The notes beneath the pieces are model-generated. The model saw only the letters and a list, made by a program, of their open reading frames with translations, ran no database searches and was not told the DNA's origin. Shown here one piece after another: positions 59,853-64,000 of a stretch of 64,000 bases of DNA. Origin of the DNA: Muricea muricata (Eukaryota > Cnidaria > Anthozoa > Malacalcyonacea > Plexauridae); assembly GCA_963855995.1 (NCBI GenBank), contig OY979724.1, forward strand, positions 8,503,032 through 8,567,031, written 5' to 3'. The position numbers were made by a program, and so were the translations under genes. Position 1 is the stretch's first letter. Every line of letters begins with the position of its first letter.

Positions 59853-60353
59853 ATTAAATTCCCAAGGGAATATATCATTTCTTTGTTTCTTAGCTAATTT
59901 GGTTCATACATCCATGCAAATCAGTAGGATCATTATATTTTTTTGTGCATTTTAAATTCCCATGGGAATACAGCATGCTTTGTTTCAATGGTGATGCGTC
60001 TGTTTATGGTAATTACTGCATAATGCGAATCCTCTTTGATTATTAATATGATAAGTATCTTGGTGCTTTCAGATTTGTTTTGGTAAGCAGGAACAATGAA
60101 GTCATTGTTTGTGTACACTAAAGCAAATTACGAAGGTGGTTTGAGAGCAGCTGCGAGGTACCATGCAAATGAAGGCGTTTCGGTTAAATAAGTGTGAGAA
60201 TTACGGCATTAAAAATTGCATGTCATCTACACTTAAGGATATAAGTTGCCAAAAAAAAAACAACTTTAGTGAATCTGTTGAGTTTCAATTGCTTTTTATT
60301 TTTGCCTAATTCTCATGCTTATTTGACCCAGCCTTGGACTTTGGTAAGTATCA

Positions 60354-60595
60354 GGGGCCGGTTGTATCAAAGGCGTTTAGCTTAAACGGTGGATAAGTCA
60401 AAAATATGAAACAAGTTTCCATGTTGTATAAACAAACCAGCTGAAGTTATTTGACCTGAGAAGAACAATTATATATAAAACTAAATATTTATTCTATTTC
60501 AACTCATAATTTCGGTTCCGTACTAGGTGTAAAACTGATTTTTAAATTTCACTTATCCACCGTTTAAGCTAAACGCCTTTGATACAACCGGCCCC
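60354..60595. mobile_element. 242-bp MITE, GGGGCCGGTTGTATCAAAGG ends (right arm)
   Basis: Mirror of 45,443-45,684. Confidence 0.9.
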
Positions 60596-60642
60596 AGGTT
60601 TATATTTACTCCGGAACAGTTAACACAACGAAAAGCCCATGC

Positions 60643-61008
60643 CCATTCAGCTAAGGTTTTACGTTTGAAAATTCAATCAAAAACTCAGTCTAAGTGGGTT
60701 TAAGTAGCTAGAGATAACGTAATTTATCTTTTTATTTTGCTTTTTTGTTTATAACGTAATTTATTAGCTAAATGTATGGACTGCGAGGGTGTGCGCCGTG
60801 TGTAAGTTGCATGGGATTAGGTTTATTAAAGGAATTAAAATTTTTGAAAGTATGCTTAAAAACCAAAATCTGTCGTCACTTCTAACAAAACAGTTAAGAG
60901 TAGGTTTCAACATCAACTAAATTGATCTATACTATTAACTAAGAAAAATGCGAATTAAGTTTTATATTTTGCAAGCAAATTTTAAATAGAATTCTCACCT
61001 GTTTTTAT
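60643..61008. repeat. Dispersed block (right arm)
   Basis: Mirror of 45,030-45,395. Confidence 0.75.
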
Positions 61009-61429
61009 GTACGAGCTTTTTCTGTTTACGTTTGATCTAAAATATCCAAATAAATTGCATTTAAAATGCATACTTTACCGAAATTTTAACTCTTTTAATT
61101 TTCGAAATTGGGTGGCAGTCGGGGTGGTGGTGGTGCATGCGGGTTTATCAGCTGTGAGTGACTGTGCGATGGTGAGGAAAGTGAAGGTAACGAATGGAAT
61201 GCAGGAGCTTAGAACTGAGGAAGACAGCTTAGAACTGAGGCAGGTAGGCAGTTGGTAGGATCAGCGGGGGGCACTTGACATTTTGGCTTTGGGAATCAAA
61301 TTTGCATGCTAAGTACTTAAGTCACTAACGTTTGTTGTTTTAATTTGTTAGGTACGCGCGGCTGCTCTCTAGGGAAGATCAACTTAGCAATTGTATTAGC
61401 ACTTGCAAAGTTGGTCTTCTCTTTGCCGG

Positions 61430-61547
61430 CTACCCCGGCCAGTTCTCCGAGTGCTACTTCCACCGTGAATAAGTAGAAGTACTTGTACTACATGTATAAG
61501 TACTTCTACTTAGGTGGAAGTGGCACTTGGGGAGCTGGCCGGGGTAG
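61430..61547. mobile_element. 118-bp hairpin MITE (right arm)
   Basis: Mirror of 44,491-44,608. Confidence 0.85.
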
Positions 61548-62002
61548 GGGGATTTTTTTTATTCAATTTCTCAATTCCCATGGGAATTGAATTTTTAATT
61601 AAAAAGGGGTCACAAGTAAATTTTGTAAACAATTTATTGAAAAAATTTGTAAAGATTACATACAATTTGAATAACAATAAAAAGAGATTAACTACCACAC
61701 ATTGTACTTATTAAAATAACAACAGAAGAAAACAGAACATGGCAGAGAGAACAATAACACAAGTGAATGAACAAAGTCCTAAAAAACTTGGGTCTTTTCA
61801 ACATAAGTAAATGTTTATACTTCAAAATATATTATAACAATGAAACAACTTGAAGTGATAAATTTTGAGAGTTTTGCAAAGGTTTACCCAGCATATAACG
61901 AGTTGTTTCACAATTACAAAGAAAAACATGTGGCTCAAAACATGCAACTGATAGAGATGACGAGAAGGCTTAACAAGTCTAAGTAGAAAGGTTTTCAAAA
62001 GT

Positions 62003-62083
62003 TAGTCACATTTTTATAACCATATGTAACTACCCTGTCAACTCTCCCAGTGGGAAGAACCGGAGTACCCGGAGAAAACCCAC
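62003..62083 (-). mobile_element. SINE-like fragment (right arm)
   Basis: Mirror of 43,955-44,035. Confidence 0.6.
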
Positions 62084-64000
62084 GAGTTTTGGCGGAGCGT
62101 TGACCAACGCTTTTTCAAATACAGCCAGCCTCACAGAAGAAAGGTATTTTTGTCAAAAGAAAAATATTATTTTTAATCAATTGTGCTTTTATAAGTCAGA
62201 AAAAATACATGCACGAATTACCAACGAATTTTGATGGCTTTGAGACATGTAACGTGGGCACATAATTCTTCCTAAAAATACTTTTTTGTACTCGAAACAA
62301 CCCTTCAAAACGTCGAAAAACAACGAAGAAACGATTTTTTTATAAATTCCAAATTGACCAAGCTGTAATGTTCGGAGCCACATTTTTCTTATTGCGTTTC
62401 TAACCTGACAATGTGAAATGCACTAAACATTGCTACCTTTATTTTTTTTAACAAAAAATTCAAAAATACATAGAATAAAAACCAAGCATTTTTAGAATAT
62501 TGTGTGTAGCACGACATTTTTCAGAAACCAATCTCTTACACTTTTCTTTGCATAACAGTGCATGCGATCTATTTTTCGCAAAAAAATACAAAGAAAGTCT
62601 CAGACATCTCATTTTTCTGGTGGGCACAAGAACAGAAGCTTTTTGTTCAAATTGTGATAATTTATTTGAGATAACTTTGGGCAAAATTCTATTTTTCATT
62701 GAAAACAGCCGAAAAATCAATGCTTTGGCTTTGCCCAGCAACTAATGAAGTCACTCGATAGTGAAGTTGCTTTATATACAATTGATAGTTTCAGTGTTAA
62801 AGAGACCAAAATAAAAGTAGAAATACATAACTTAGATTGATCTTGGATTGAAAAGTAAAAAATTTATTCGAAGAATCAATTTAAATTTAGTCTTTTTGGA
62901 AGGTACCATTGTCAGGTTAGGAACATATCTCTTTGAAGTATAAATTCATCTTTACTTACTTGTTGAAAAGACTATATTCAAGAGCCATGTAAACCTGTTT
63001 TCTTATATTATTATTACCACGCAAGTATTACAAAGTGGAATATTTGAAATGTAAACTTGAACTGAAGCAAAGGAAATGCACATACAAATTCAGAAATATT
63101 TCAATTGCCAAAATACAAATTCACCACAACCAAACAATATAAAAAGTTCCAGTAGGCAATATGTTGTAATTTTAATTAAGAAACTTATAAAGTAATAAAT
63201 CATACAGGAAACACAAAAGAAATCATTTTCTCATCTTACAGAATCGGTATTTTCAAAATCACTTTGCTATAGATCTGATGTATAAAATTGACGAGTTTCA
63301 CAAGCCATTTACAACATTCGCATCTGTGTATGTCAGATATCTCGCCTTCAGCTTGGGTTTGTATATCCGATACAACCCGGTCACTTGTATTGTAAATAGT
63401 ACAAATCAAAATTGTTATCAAATCAAAGTCTCAAACTAATTTAAATTATTCTACTCCATATAATGCCAGACAGTTTTACTTTTTCTCAGGAAAGACCTTA
63501 TGTTCAACAAGGTAAATTTGGCATGTTAATTAAGAAGTCTGTAAAATTTGAAATTGCATAGTATCAACTAAAAGCTTCATGTGACTTAAAACTTTTTCAA
63601 GTCGATGTAATACGAAGAACTCTGGTAAAGTATTTACTGTATCCAGGCATCAATAGAAAACTTTTAAAATTAAAAATTGTAGTTACTTATACTTATTATT
63701 GGCCAACATCTGTACTGCTTGTTTATCTAGAAAATCTGGCATACTGTCAATTTTTTTAGTCCAAGGAAACTTTTTTACTCTTAAATTCTTACATCCGCCA
63801 CATCTTTTCTTTGCTAATAAAAAGAGCCCACAGAATTTATTTGGCAAGTTGTGGTTTTCTTTTTCATTTAAGATATGTAATTAATTGATAAAGTTAAAGA
63901 ACAACTGCATCAGTTCATCTCAATTCCAAACAAGTTCCACTTTGTAAACAAAAGACAATATGCTAGCTTATTTTGTCCTTAATAAGTAGTTCATCTTAAA

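Larger units (their letters stand above)
53296..64000. repeat. Right arm of the giant palindrome (runs off the window)
   Basis: Reverse complement of 42,038-52,720. Next to the spacer it differs from the left arm by substitutions at 53,335, 53,436, 53,460 and 53,835 and by a 25-bp insertion at 53,501-53,525. Farther out, only runs of one base differ by one unit. Matching continues to the last base. Confidence 0.95.

Noticed and set aside
61007..61258. 83-codon frame with VVVVHAG and repeated LRTEEDSLELR (and mirror)
   Set aside because: Derived from GGTGGTGGTG and AGCTTAGAACTGAGG short repeats; no start or splice logic.

Overview
This window is AT-rich, intron-bearing animal DNA, very sparse in genes and crowded with mobile elements. 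Two of its gene types, an IRE1-like kinase/RNase and a cytosolic-looking trypsin-fold protein, and its repeat set (RecQ-like helicase and C2C2 zinc-finger fragments, a DUF3504-type fragment, Penelope-like GIY-YIG fragments, CR1/L2/jockey-type LINEs, many hairpin MITEs, tRNA-derived SINEs) fit a marine invertebrate, most likely a cnidarian. The species cannot be fixed from the sequence alone.

Layout. 1.5-3.6 kb: a two-exon IRE1-like kinase plus KEN ribonuclease gene (+) with a MITE in its intron. 4.6-6.6 kb: a decayed LINE (-). 6.9-7.8 kb: a RecQ-like helicase fragment (+) tail to tail with a zinc-finger pseudogene (-). 9.4-13.4 kb: a foldback-type element whose ends are minisatellites; its middle holds an inverted pair of Penelope GIY-YIG fragments. 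15.1-16.6 kb: a second long hairpin element carrying twin 52-codon ORFs. 18.2-19.2 kb: a 322-aa trypsin-like peptidase gene (+). 20.3-23.1 kb: MITEs and the first copy of a locus that recurs at 37.4-38.75 kb. 23.35-25.6 kb: a LINE (-) with an intact 505-aa reverse transcriptase ORF. 26.2 kb: a DUF3504-type pseudogene. 33.3-34.3 kb: a ~31-bp tandem array between 30-bp direct repeats. 34.4-37.1 kb: a DNA-transposon-like element with imperfect terminal inverted repeats and a 7-bp target duplication.

From at most 42,038 to the window end the sequence is one giant palindrome. The left arm (42,038-52,720) and right arm (53,296-64,000) are reverse complements around a 575-bp spacer, and the palindrome has not ended when the window stops. 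In the stretches I compared, the outer ~9 kb of the arms differ only in homopolymer length; the inner ~1 kb has four SNPs and a 25-bp indel. It is either a very young or gene-converted palindrome, or an assembly fold-back seeded by a real short inverted repeat. Everything in the arms (MITEs, SINEs, two small gene candidates) therefore appears twice.

There is no operon-like or pathway logic here. The two convincing host genes are separate, and most other coding sequence is from mobile elements.
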